Both the position numbers and the translations under genes were made by a program. The notes under the pieces were generated by a model. That model worked only from the letters and a program-made list of their open reading frames with translations, was not told where the DNA came from and searched no databases. Below, one piece after another: positions 31,953 through 41,936 of a DNA stretch of 64,000 nucleotides. Each line of letters begins with the position of its first letter. Positions within the stretch are counted from its first letter, which is position 1. The DNA comes from Elmis aenea (lineage: Eukaryota; Arthropoda; Insecta; Coleoptera; Elmidae), in assembly GCA_947652605.1 (NCBI GenBank), contig OX393578.1, positions 54,009,415-54,073,414 on the forward strand, given 5' to 3'.

Positions 31953-33749
31953 ATGGCGTTTTTTTCAAAATCACATAAAATTGACATGTTGCTACGAGGG
32001 CGTATTGAAAAGTAAGGTCTCCAACGATGCCATTTCCGAACGCGAGTTGCTAGGCGAAATTTGACAACAGCGCTGCATTCCTTGGTTCCTCCACCACAGT
32101 GTAGAACCATCCGCGAGACCTTGGAACGCTAGGTCGCTGCGTAGCAGTCGTTTAGGATGGGGCTCCCGCTTAGCTCGCCCGCCAGGTGCGAACTGCGCTC
32201 AGTCATTCGATTTTTGAATGCAAAAAAGGTTTCTCCGATAGACATTCATCGCCAGTTAGTGGAAGTATACGGTGCGAATTGTATGGACATAAAAAACGTG
32301 CGGAAGTGGTGCCGGGAGTTTTCTGAGGGATGGGAAAACAGGGAAAACAGCGGTCGGGGCGGCTGAGTTTGCCGGAATCAACGGCGGCTCGAATCGACGA
32401 GATGGTGCGCAATAACCGGAGAATAACTCTACATGAGAAGTAGCCAAACCCGTCATTACGACCTTCCCTTATCCCGTACACTTCCACTAACTGGCGATGA
32501 ATGTCTATCGGAGAAACCTTTTTTGCATTCAAAAATCGAATGATTGAGCGCAGTTCGCATCTGGCGGGCGAGCTAAGCGGGAGCCCCAACCTAAACGACT
32601 GCTACGCAGCGATTGAGCGTCCCAAGGTCTCGCGGATGGTTCTACACTATGGTAGAGGAACCAAGGAATGCAGCGTTGTTGTCAAATTTTGCCTAGCAAC
32701 TCGCGTTCGGAAATGGCATCGTTGGAGACCTTACTTTTCAATACGCCCTCGTAGTTTATGGTGAGTGTAAAAAAAATTCTACTGCAGCTGCGTTCTTGTA
32801 CCAGGAACGGTATCCCGACCGAAGACATCCAAGCAGGCAATATTTTCAGAAGCTTGAAAACGCCTATCGAACTGAGGATAACGATGAAGAAACATTTGTA
32901 ATTAGTGAAGAAGTTGAAATTGACGTACTAGCGTATGTACAATTAAATCCAACGGCTTCAACAAGAGAAGTTGGGTTTAATTATGGCGTGTGTCATCAAT
33001 CTGTACAAAGAATTAAAAAAAAACACAAGTTTAAATCTTACAAGTATGTTTTGAATCAACATCTTTACGAAACGGATCATAATCGTCGACTTCAATACTG
33101 CAATTGGCTACTTGCTAATATTCAACAAAATCCGCAGTTCCATCGTAATATAATATTTTCTGATGAGAGCAGATTTACTAATAATGGAATGTTTAATAGA
33201 AACAATACTGGGTATTGGTCTGCAGAAAATCCTAGTTAGACAACGCAACTTTCAAGAACAGTTTGGATTTAATGTTTGGATAGGCATGTTGGGAAACACA
33301 ATTTTACGACCTATTATTTTCGATGGTACACTAACGGGTGAGCGTTATTTGGCGTTCTTGCAGAATGAAGTGCAGGAAATGTTAGATGAATTACCGTTAG
33401 CTCGCATTCAACGATTGTTTTTTCAACAAGATGGAGCTCCTGCCCATAACTATAGAAATGTAGTAGAACACCTCAACAATCAATTTGCGGAAAAATGGAT
33501 AGGAACTAATGGACCCATCAAGTGGCCTCCAAGGTCACCTGATTTAACACCGCTAGATTTTTTTTGTGGGGCCATATTAAAAATCAAGTTTACAACAGTG
33601 CCTACTACATTAAAGATTAAAAAAATAGGGTTATTAATGCCGTTAACCACGTGACTCAAGAACAACTTGATCGTGTGTTAGAGACAACAAAAGCTAGGGC
33701 TTTATTATGTATAGAACAACACGGAGGACACTTTGAACATTTACTTTAA
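31953..33749 (+). pseudogene. Tc1/mariner DD41D transposase, split and frameshifted
   Basis: The ATG at 31953 gives MAFFSKSHKIDMLL; the reading frame resumes after the insertion as VYGECKKNSTAAAFLYQERY. Next comes an HTH region (VQLNPTASTREVGFNYGVCH, 32935-33000). The catalytic residues are IFSDESRF (about 33160), FFQQDGAPAH (about 33425) and SPDLTPLDFF (about 33545). There are 41 residues between the second and third aspartates. The end is GGHFEHLL and a stop at 33749. Besides the insertion there are frameshifts near 33230 and 33560 and a stop near 33617. Function would be cut-and-paste at TA; this copy is inactive. Confidence 0.9.
31995..32751. mobile_element. Inverted-duplicate mariner (two 5' ends joined)
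   Basis: Both termini read CGAGGGCGTATTGAAAAGTA from outside in, with TA on each side (31993-31994, 32752-32753). Each arm carries the same mariner transposase start MGLPLSSPARCELRS...IRF, then LNAKKVSPIDIHRQLVEVYG, one on each strand (32157+ and 32589-). The plus arm continues to CREFSEGWENRENSG, so the arms are unequal. Removing it with one TA restores the DD41D reading frame exactly. Confidence 0.9.
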
Positions 33750-34667
33750 TATTGTGATTAATATGTACTTATACCATAAGGTTTTGCTAACAAGCAGTTA
33801 ATTTTTGTTGCAAATTTGTGAATAAATTAGTTTTTTTGTTCTTAAAAGTTTCTATTAATTTTGAGTTGTTAGTGATCGTCTTGAAAAGAGTCAACACAAA
33901 AAAAGCATTTGTTTTGTTGCCATTTGGCATAGTCAACTATGATTATTAGGATATCTTCCCAAAATCTTACAATAATTTGAAATTTTAATGCCTGCTCCTA
34001 ATAAAAATACCAAGTTATTGGTATTGTTGAATTCGTCAGAAAATACTCTATTTAAATACCCGCATGAGCCACCATCGTTCCATTTAAAAAAATTGACTTT
34101 TTACCAAAAAACAAATTTCGCAACCTTTAAGGTCTATTAAAGCAGCCCAAATGTCAATTAAAATTTACAAAACCGTTTTTCTGACACTTTTTGACATAAT
34201 AAAATTCAATTTATGCGGATCACGGCACACTTAATAAAAAATTAAATTTTTGTCAAAAAATTATTTGAGGTTATAAAAATTAACCAAAATGGTACAGTTT
34301 TTTTTTTTCTGGCGAAACCGGAAGTGAAACAAAAGTGTACCTATGTTCAAATAATCCAGTTTTTTGCAAATGTTACATGTCTAAAATTTCATTTGTCTAA
34401 ATTCAAAACTAAAGAAAAAAAAGGGGATGAGCCTGATTTCAGTTACACCCGGTATAACACCTTAACACGAAATACTCATTTGAAAATTGCGAAGTTCGAG
34501 TACACATCAAACAAGATATTGCAATCTTGACTCAGTGTAACAAATCACACGTGTAATGTGCTGGTAAAACTACATAAGTGATGCTACTTATTCATTATTG
34601 CTATTTAAAATAGATGAATAAGAGCCAAAGGGACGAATTAAACTAAAACTGAAAACAAAACCGTAAC

Positions 34668-35070
34668 AGGCTGTGTTTATTGCATCAAGAACATCAAAAC
34701 TAAAAGTATACGTACCACTGGCCATTTCCTTCGGAAAAATAGGGGAAAAACTGAAAAGTTGAATAATAAATGTAATTTTTGCGATCGCGTTGGCCATGAA
34801 ACCATCGGAGATAAAATCGAAACTCTTCTATTTACCAATTCGGGGAACCTTTGGAAGTATAATGGTCCAAAGTTTTTGAAAAAATCTTAAACGGTTCGGG
34901 AGAAAAACGCCAAAAACGAAACCCCTGCAAAGGTGCTACGATTTGAGAAGTTGTAGATATAACTAAATCTATGCGAATTGCATAGGCGGGTAAAACAAAG
35001 GGGAAACAGTTTTTACAAGGGCCTCGTTTTTCGCGTTTTTCTCCGGAACCGTTAAAGATTTTTTCAACAC
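34668..35070. repeat. Foldback repeat FB1, truncated at both ends
   Basis: Left arm from TGTGTTTATTGCATCAAGAA to the CGGTTCGGGAGAAAAACGCC region, centre near 34960, right arm to TTTTTCTCCGGAACCGTTAA. Outer terminal parts of both arms are missing. Confidence 0.65.
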
Positions 35071-36157
35071 GAAAATATTAGGTTATAAACAACCTGACAG
35101 TTAACAACCTAAAGACCTCTACGTCACTACCCTTAGCGGGGAAGCCATAATCTCAGAGAACTTACATTCAGACGCGCACATGCACCTTCCGTTCTGCTTA
35201 ATGCAAATGATCTTTTTCGTACGCTGTAGCGGCCGAAAAAAATCAGTCAATGAAATAAGGTTGTTTTTGAATTAAAAACATTCGTTGTAAAAAATTTCAG
35301 TAAAATATTACTTTAGTTCATAGTGACTTTTATAGGTAACTCAAAACTATGTAATTGTGATTTGAATCGTTTTTTCCTGTGGTTTTCATTTGATCACTGT
35401 CTTATTGACTAATAAATACATATTTCCCAAACGAATACAAATTTAATACAAAGTCTGTTTCTGCCCTTCAAATTTCAGAAATTTTATTGGCGCATGACGT
35501 TGTGGCTTCCAAATATGATTCTATTTGATTCGTGTGAGTGCCTTATCGGGTATTTCTCCTTTTCATATCTTTCGTAAAAGTTATTTCATTTCCAAATGTT
35601 CCACGTTAAGCGTAGCGAATTTAAAAACGACAGGATGTCTTTTATTTTAACATATTATGTTCTAAAGCTTTCACGACCTACATCTGATGTGTATCCACTA
35701 GAAAATTGTACTTTATCCTCTCGGTTTAGCTATGCATATCGTATATTTCATATCATTCCCGTTAAGGCATTAGCCCGAATGAGATATGGCTGTGTTCGGT
35801 GTCATTTTACAACCCTAAACAACGTTCTTCCAAGAAAATTACTTTCTTCTTGGATGTAATCTTGCTGATATCTTCTGCAATTACAAATTAGCTTTATTGT
35901 TTACGAAAATAACTGCAGGAAAAGACGGATTTACTGCATTTTACGCTTTTGGTAGTAAAAATAAATATGATAGCACAATTGGCTGTTTTAATTTTGTTGG
36001 CTGGCCGAGTTAGACAAGCGATGTGGAAATGGAACAATTATCTTAGCAGTGGGGAGAAGCAATTTGTGCCCTATTTACAAGAAATGTGGCTTGGTTGTGT
36101 GTAAAAATTGTAGGGGATTAGTTATGCAGGATACAGTATATGTATAAAGAACTAACC
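35071..36157. other. No recognisable gene
   Basis: The frame 35596-35859 (+, 87 codons) has no motif I can assign and no supporting signals. The rest is AT-rich. Confidence 0.5.
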
Positions 36158-37555
36158 AAGTAGCACAATAATATTGGCCTAATATCGGCCAAATATTGTT
36201 ACGCGGGCTCAATATTGGCAACATTGAGCCAATATAGGTTTTTTCTAGTTTTTTTTTGCTGAATCACCAATATCAGACAACTCAATGGTTATATGTTATT
36301 GGTCCAATATGTTTATATTGTTTAATGATTATTTCCAGTTTATTTTTATTGGCTAGACATAAACAAAATATATCTACCCTATATTGTCTGGCAACACTTA
36401 GTCAATATAGGTCTTTTCAAGTTTTTGAATGAACAACCAATATCAGAAAACTCAATGCTAATATGTTATTGGTCCAATATGTTTATATTGTTTTGTAGTA
36501 GATTATAAGTTTAAAATTTGAATTTGGCGCTCCAGGATGTAGATGGAGTTAGTGTATAGCGTATATTAGGTTACCGTTGGCAGAATTGTATTGTAATTGG
36601 CAGAATGAGAGTGCGAATAAATGTTGTTACTGTTACCGCTCGTTTTATGTTTGCCCTCTTAGAAAGTTTAGAATAATTTATGTGGATTTATCTGAGCCAT
36701 CACCAGAGTGTTCAGAAGAGGGATCAGGAACTGATGAAGTGATTAGTTTATAGTGTTGGATTAATAGGTTATTTTATAGTACGTATTTAAACATTCGCAC
36801 TGTAAACGTAAAACACATTTTTGAGGTTAAGTTTTACCACGTGTTTTCAATTAAAAAAATGAGTGAACACGAAAGCATTAGCATGTCGGTTGATGATAAA
36901 ATAGCCAGCGCAGTAAAAGCTATGTTAGTTAGTGAGAATGCTAGAATGAAATCAAAAAAAGTGGCGGCTTTTATACCAAATTTCGATGGAAGTCCTGAGT
37001 CGGACATCGATATGTGGTTTAGTCGGATATCAATAGTGAAGAACACTTATCAAGTGAAAGGAAGATATTACCATGCTCCTAGTTGTTGTTGGAAAACTTT
37101 CAGATTAGTCTTGAAGTATTACAGTAGTTATGGCATGAAATTGTCGGCCAAATACAGACTTGTAAGAAAATTATGCTTGGTTTTCTGTAATTTTTTTATA
37201 TTTTTAGTTTGAATAAACCATTTATACAGCTTAATTGGATTATTATTGGATATTAACATTTCTAAACCATAAAAAACATATGAAGGAGATTATGCATAGT
37301 TATATAACATTGTATCAATCGCTGTGAATAATATTGGTTGAATATATTTTTAATTGTGTATAGTATACATTTCACATTATACGGTATAATAATCTAATAT
37401 TATTTAATAATATAGATCCTTTATAAAAAAAAATTATAGGATTAATATTAATTTAAAATATTTCGCCAATATTAAAAAATGTTGACATCTCTATATTTTC
37501 CCAGTATTGTATGTCAATTTTTCGTCAATGTTGGCCCAATATTTTGTGCTACTGG
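36158..37555. mobile_element. MITE-like element with ATATTGG-rich ends carrying a gag-like ORF
   Basis: The left AGTAGCACAATAATATTGGC and right (reverse) AGTAGCACAAAATATTGGGC are inverted. Subterminal parts repeat CAATATTGG and AATATAGGT many times (36172-36420, 37490-37545). AACTCAATG(G/C)TTATATGTTATTGG occurs twice, near 36280 and 36450. Target duplication is not clear. The interior includes a coding fragment (36841-37212) unrelated to DNA transposases. Confidence 0.55.
36841..37212 (+). pseudogene. Ty3/Gypsy-like gag N-terminal fragment
   Basis: After a short leader, the frame has a predicted coiled-coil-like stretch (DDKIASAVKAMLVSENARMK), then VAAFIPNFDGSPESDIDMWF and SRISIVKNTY. The pattern F.G.P..D...W..RI......Y is that of the retrotransposon gag domain before the capsid core. 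A frameshift near 37070 would continue as MLLVVVGKLS, again gag-like. No zinc knuckle, protease or RT follows. It could be a captured fragment, a solo remnant into which MITE ends were later added, or a domesticated piece; assignment is moderate. Confidence 0.45.
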
Positions 37556-37870
37556 GGTAGCAATATTATTTATTAAGAGAAATTAAAGTTATTGCAGAAA
37601 ATATCTTGGGAACGTACCAATCCTGTTTTTATCAAATAGGTAATATATGTCCATGGGCAGAGTTTCAAGACAAATTTATTGCCGTTTTGACGCACACCTT
37701 AAACTTTTTTGATAATTTTGAAAATAATAAAAACAGACGAATTTTTTAATGGCAAAGCGAACAATAATAAACTATTATGCAATGTGGCTATAAAACCGTC
37801 AGAGATAAAACCGAAATTCTTCTATTAACCAATTCGCGTATCCTTTGCAAGTAAAATGATCACGTTTTTT
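37556..37870. other. Relics: Tc1/mariner subterminal sequence and an FB1 fragment
   Basis: 37640-37770 (GGGCAGAGTTTCAAGACAAA...) is homologous to 40435-40560. 37783-37870 matches the FB1 foldback arm (AACCGTCAGAGATAAAACCG to CCTTTGCAAGTAAAATGATC). No gene. Confidence 0.5.
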
Positions 37871-37992
37871 AAAAATGTTATATTATAGGCATTCGGGTCG
37901 CGGGGCCATTACAAATTAATACGAGGCACGTCCAGAAAGTATTAGTGTGTATTAGATTTTTGTAGGTTTTAACAAATTTATTAAAAAAAAAC

Positions 37993-38286
37993 TTTTTTGT
38001 GCGATCGTACTAGAAACAGCTGTTTGACGGACGCGTTAGCAACCATAAAGTACTTACTGCATTACCGACCCTATCCTTAGCAACGGCCGTCAAAGTTACT
38101 TTTCAGGCCGCTACCCTTAGCAACGGCCGAAAAAGTAACTTTTACGGCCGTTGCTAAGGAGAGGGCCGGTAATGCAGTACATACGCCGTCATCTGTCAGT
38201 GACAGCATGTCACGTAGTTTCTAACCTATAATTTTGAAAATTACTAAAAGTTTAAATTGTTTTTAATTCGATCGCACAAAAAATGT
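37993..38286. repeat. GC-rich palindromic insertion in the mariner 3' UTR
   Basis: Outer inverted CTTTTTTGTGCGATCG/CGATCGCACAAAAAA. Inner arms TACTGCATTACCGACCCTAT and TAGCAACGGCCG (38055-38093) are inverted at about 38145-38180, with CCTTAGCAACGGCCG occurring twice directly. No coding sequence. Confidence 0.65.
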
Positions 38287-38442
38287 AATATGCACCTCGG
38301 CCAAAACGTATGTTTTTGGCATTGTCTGTTTGCTGGCCTCGACTACGTCTCGGCCAGCAAGCCAGACGCGGCCGAAAAAGTTACACTTTTTGGCCTTGAT
38401 ACATAAATAACTATTACATGGTTACATCAGAACATATGTGAA

Positions 38443-39505
38443 CTATTTTTCCACGTAGTCGCCATCCCTCTCGATGCACGTGGTTAGACGAGGGATCAAT
38501 TTTTTTATGCCTTGGTCAAAGAACTCTGCCGCCACCTCCTTTGCCCACTTGTTCACCCCCCCCCTTCACTTCCTCGTCAGTTGAAAATTTTTTCCCACCC
38601 ATGTGCATCTTCAGGGAGGTGAACAGATGATAATCTGAAGGCGCCAGGTCAGGGGAGTGCGCGGGGTGGTTCAAAACATCCCATCCGAACGACTCCAAAA
38701 GTTGCTTTGTTGCATTGGCCATGTGGGGTCTGGCATTGTCGTGCAGAAGGCAGACTCCCTTCTGCAGCAGTCCCCTCCTCTTGTTCTGAATTGCCCTTCT
38801 CAATTTTTTTAAGGTCTCACAATACCTAGAAGCATTGATGGTTTCACCCTGAGGTAAAAATTCGATCAAAATGATCCCTTTGTGGTCCCAAAACACGGAT
38901 GCCATGATTTTTTTGGCAGAAATCGTGGTTTTGAATTTTTTGGCTGAGGGTGATGAGGTGAGACGCCATTGGGAGGACTGTCTCTTGGTTTCAGTATAGT
39001 GGGCAACCCAAGTTTCGTCCCCTGTAACAACAGAGTGCAGAAAATCATCACCTTCAAGTTCATTCCGCTGCAAAAACTCTTTGGAGGTTGCCACTCAATT
39101 TAATTTGTGCTGCTCTGTCAGCTGTTTTGGGACCCACCTTGCACACAGTTTATGAAATCCGAGTGTTTCTGTGATTGTTTCGTGCAGCAGAGATCTGGAG
39201 ATTTGTGGAAACATCACCGAAAGTTCATCCAATGTCAATCTGCGGTCGCCACGAACAGCTTCCTCAATTTTTTCAACAAGCGAATCAGTCAAAATCGACG
39301 GTCTTCCACTCCTATGCTCGTCGTGCACATCAGTACGACCGTTTTTAAATTCACGACACCATTTAAAGACACTCGTACGATTCATAACTCCTTCGCCATA
39401 AACCGATTTGATCTCGTTAAAAACTTCAGACGGATATTTTCCCTTCACAACGAGATAACGGATAACGCTGCGAATCTCGCACTTGGCGGCAGATTTTATC
39501 GACAT
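38443..39505 (-). pseudogene. Mariner transposase with one nonsense codon and one homopolymer frameshift
   Basis: About 350 codons, the usual mariner length. Starts MSIKSAAKCEIRSVIRYLVV; two HTH segments include VFKWCREFKNGRTDVHDEHR and RRLTLDELSVMF. Linker is HKLCARWVPKQL. Catalytic aspartates are in VVTGDETWV, CLLHDNARPH and SPDLAPSDYHLF, with 34 residues between the last two (DD34D). The two defects are a TGA at 39095-39097 between KLN and VATSKEFLQ in the same frame (probably once CGA), and a run of nine C at 38556-38564 that shifts the frame after DEEVK. Beyond it the other frame gives KWAKEVAAEFFDQGI and ends YVEK at 38443. Close to an active sequence, so probably young. Confidence 0.9.
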
Positions 39506-39706
39506 CGTTCACGGGAAACATTGCTATGACCACAGTTTTGCTCGTACTGAAGCGTTCTTGGGCTCGTTGAAAACGGGAGGAGCTAAGCTACACGGCAGTG
39601 TGACCAACATAGCAAAACAAAATCTCTCTCTGTCCGTGTGGGCCCTAGTACACTTACTTTCTGGACGTGCCTCGTATATTGGGTAGCGCGGCAAAAAAGT
39701 TGAGAA

Positions 39707-40374
39707 GCGCTGGAATATGCTTGTGAATTTCAGAGGTATTCAATAAAAACAAATTTCGACTTGTATTTACAACCATTTTACTTCTTTTTGGACATTAAAT
39801 CGCCGGTAAAGAATTTTTATGTTTGTCGTGCAAGTTTAAATAAAAAACCGATTAAAGCTAACATCATAATAAAAGTTTCTTATTGTACAAAGTTGCATGA
39901 AAAATACTTTTATTTATCCAATCTAGCGTACCCAAACTTAAACCCAACACGACAACTAAGCGTGCAGTGTTACACTATCTAACTTTCAAAAAAGGAAGCA
40001 GTTATAAACTTTTAACTGCATAAAATTAAAAAACGAAGATTCGTTCTAGTCGAAGTAGTGCAGACAATAAACAACTTCGAGGTCATGTCAAACGCTTTTT
40101 ACTGATTGGAGTTGCATGGTTACTAACTCCCAAGCACTTTTTTAATTGCTTCTTGAGCAGTAAATACACTTCAATAAACTGACCTAGAAAAATGTACATC
40201 TCAAAATAAAGAGAAATGTAGTTATAGACAGCTAATATTTGTAGATTAGCTATAGATTACTTTGATACTAGTCAATCGAGAACGTGTTTGAACATTTGAA
40301 ACAAAGATTAAACTTTGCGAATCTAGACTAATGATAATCTTAACAATTATTATCAAAGCTTTTAAAGTTGTATA
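39707..40374. other. No recognisable gene
   Basis: AT-rich; the frame 39761-39982 has no motif. Confidence 0.5.
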
Positions 40375-40376
40375 CA

Positions 40377-40570
40377 GGGTGTTGCATGGGTAACTTTGTC
40401 ATTATAAGATTCACATAGTTAGTTAAATTAGCAAAATTGGGCAGAATTTCAAGACGAACTTAATGCCATTTTGACATCTGATCTACCCCTTCAACTTTAT
40501 TAAATATTTTGTAAAAACTAAAAATAGACGATTTTATTAATGATAAATAATTCCATAGCCACCTATAATA
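40377..40570. mobile_element. Tc1/mariner-type single end
   Basis: TA then CAGGGTGTTGCATGGGTAAC, with a body homologous to 37640-37770. No opposing terminus found. Confidence 0.5.
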
Positions 40571-41237
40571 AAATTAAAATGTAAAATGATTCGTGTAGGT
40601 ATTTTTACGTAGAATAAGAATAAAATATCTAAAAAGTCATGGCACACTTGATTTTTGAGATATAAGCCAAACTTGACTTTTTTAAATGACAGCGATAGTT
40701 GGCTATGGGTTCATTAAAAAGAGTTTTTTTTTCTCGTTTCATTGATGTATGGGTTGTTGGTTTATTTTTAAAAATAAGCAAGTTATTGCAGTAATATTGG
40801 ATTTACTAACAAGGGAGGGTTGCGATATGTTGTCGTTGGAAACTGGTCAAGGTTGTGTTTATTGCATCAAGAACGTCAAAACTTAATGTTTTGCAGTATT
40901 ATATGTACGTGCCACTGGCCATTTTCTTCGAAAAAACAGGGAAAAAACTGAAAAGTTGAATAACATAGGTAACTTTTGCGACCGCGTTGGGGTAAGAGAT
41001 AAAATCAAAATTCTTCTATTTACCAATGCACGAATCCTTTGCAAGTAAAATTGTGCAAAAGTTTTTGAAATAATCTTAAACGGTTCCGGAGAAAAACACG
41101 AAAAACGAGGCCTTGTAGAAACGGTTTCGCCTATGTTAAACAGCCATGCAAGTCGTATTGATTTAATTATAACACATACACCACAATACAATCTTGGTTT
41201 CCGGGTTTGGAACCGCGTCTTCTATATTTAGAAGTAG

Positions 41238-41888
41238 TTGACGTTTCGACCCCTGCAAGAAAACGGTTACCAGCGTAAACAAATACTTCGTACCATACAA
41301 AAACATGCCACGCCAAAAGAAGGAAAAGAAAAGAAAGAATACATCGCTACGACTTACTTGCCCTACATCAGCGGAGTAACTAACAAAATATCAAAGCTTC
41401 TACAAAAACATAAAATCAAAACCGTTTTCAACGCTCCTTTGAAGCTCTCGAATAAATTAAGAAGAACGCACGACACAGGACTACACCACGCGGGAATATA
41501 TAGCATACCTTGCTCCTGTGGAAAAGTATACATAGGACAAACTGGCAGGAGTATACAAACGCGTCTCAAAGAACACGAAGGACAAACAACAAGAAAACAA
41601 GTCGATAAATCAGCGGTAGCAGAACACGCCCAGGGTACAGGACACAACATCCTTTTTAGAGAAACAAAACTACTGGCCCGCGCAAACCATTTCTGGCCAA
41701 GATTATATCGAGAATCATTGGAAATCATCAAGAACCCAAACAACTACAACAGAGACACGGGCATACAACTCCCAAACATCTGGAAACCAGTCATCACAAA
41801 ATCACTGAGGCAGAACAAATCCATCAAGCGGAACGCCACGCCTCCACAAGCTGGATATATAAACCCAGCAACATCCCTCACAAATTAG
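41238..41888 (+). pseudogene. Penelope-like RT C-terminus plus GIY-YIG endonuclease (5' truncated)
   Basis: The open frame is uninterrupted for 216 codons, but the start is not a true N-terminus: the first residues already read as the tail of the RT (ENGYQRKQI). The linker ATTYLPYISGVTNKISKLLQ is typical of this family. From about residue 88 the endonuclease follows: GIYSIPCSCGKVYIGQTGRS, then LKEHE, then KSAVAEHAQGTGHNI and WPRLYRESLEI. This contains the GIY-YIG pair (IYS...VYIG), the catalytic arginine region and the glutamate of RESLEI. The CxC before the second strand is the Penelope-specific addition. The endonuclease would nick target DNA for target-primed reverse transcription. The RT palm is missing, so the copy cannot act alone. 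Confidence 0.9.
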
Positions 41889-41936
41889 TCGTTTTGAAAA
41901 AGACCAAGACACAATGGTCGAAACGTCAACTACTAA
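41885..41936 (+). ncRNA. Hammerhead-ribozyme-like fold (degenerate) in the Penelope terminal repeat
   Basis: Stem I: TTAGTCGTT (41885-41893) pairs with AACTACTAA (41928-41936), 8 of 9. Core box 1 reads TTGAAAA (41894-41900) where CTGANGA is expected. Stem II: GACC/GGTC (41902-41905, 41916-41919) with a ten-base loop. Box 2: GAAA at 41920. A two-pair stem III is formed by C-G and A-U in GAAACGTC, with cleavage expected after the C at 41927. Penelope-like elements are known to carry minimal type I hammerheads. The two changes from consensus are at C3 and G8, which normally pair with each other, so activity is doubtful. Confidence 0.5.

Larger units (their letters stand above)
31235..34452 (+). 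mobile_element. DD41D Tc1/mariner transposon with very long inverted arms
   Basis: Ends CCGGGTGTAACTGAAATCAG with TA on each side (31233-31234, 34453-34454). The inverted arms extend about 600 bp (31235-31880 against 33890-34452), including GTGAAACAAAAGTGTACC and the inner block around ATAATCATAGTTGACT. The gene lies between the arms. A 757-bp inverted-duplicate mariner is inserted at 31995-32751. Partial relatives of the arms are at 49440-49735, 50947-51105 and 63236-63455. Confidence 0.85.
37922..39674 (-). mobile_element. Mariner transposon (DD34D), nearly complete
   Basis: Inverted ends CGAGGCACGTCCAGAAAGTA with TA duplicated (37920-37921, 39675-39676). The gene is on the minus strand (39505 to 38443). 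The 3' UTR carries an extra insertion at 37993-38286 and a second GC-rich palindromic piece to about 38400, which explain a length above the usual 1.3 kb. Confidence 0.9.
37871..39706. mobile_element. hAT 3' end interrupted by a mariner
   Basis: 37880-37921 (GGGGCCATTACAAATTAA) and 39677-39706 (GGGTAGCGCGGCAAAAAAG then TTGAGAAGCGCTG) together equal one hAT end. A sister copy at 42590-42637 reads CGACCCATTACAAATTACCA and then TTGAGAAACGCTG. Only about 70 bp of this hAT copy flanks the mariner. No transposase seen. Confidence 0.6.

Noticed and set aside
35596..35859. 87-codon ORF as a gene
   Set aside because: No recognisable motif and no conservation evidence available.
41363..41743. 126-codon minus-strand ORF
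   Set aside because: Antisense shadow of the Penelope GIY-YIG frame.
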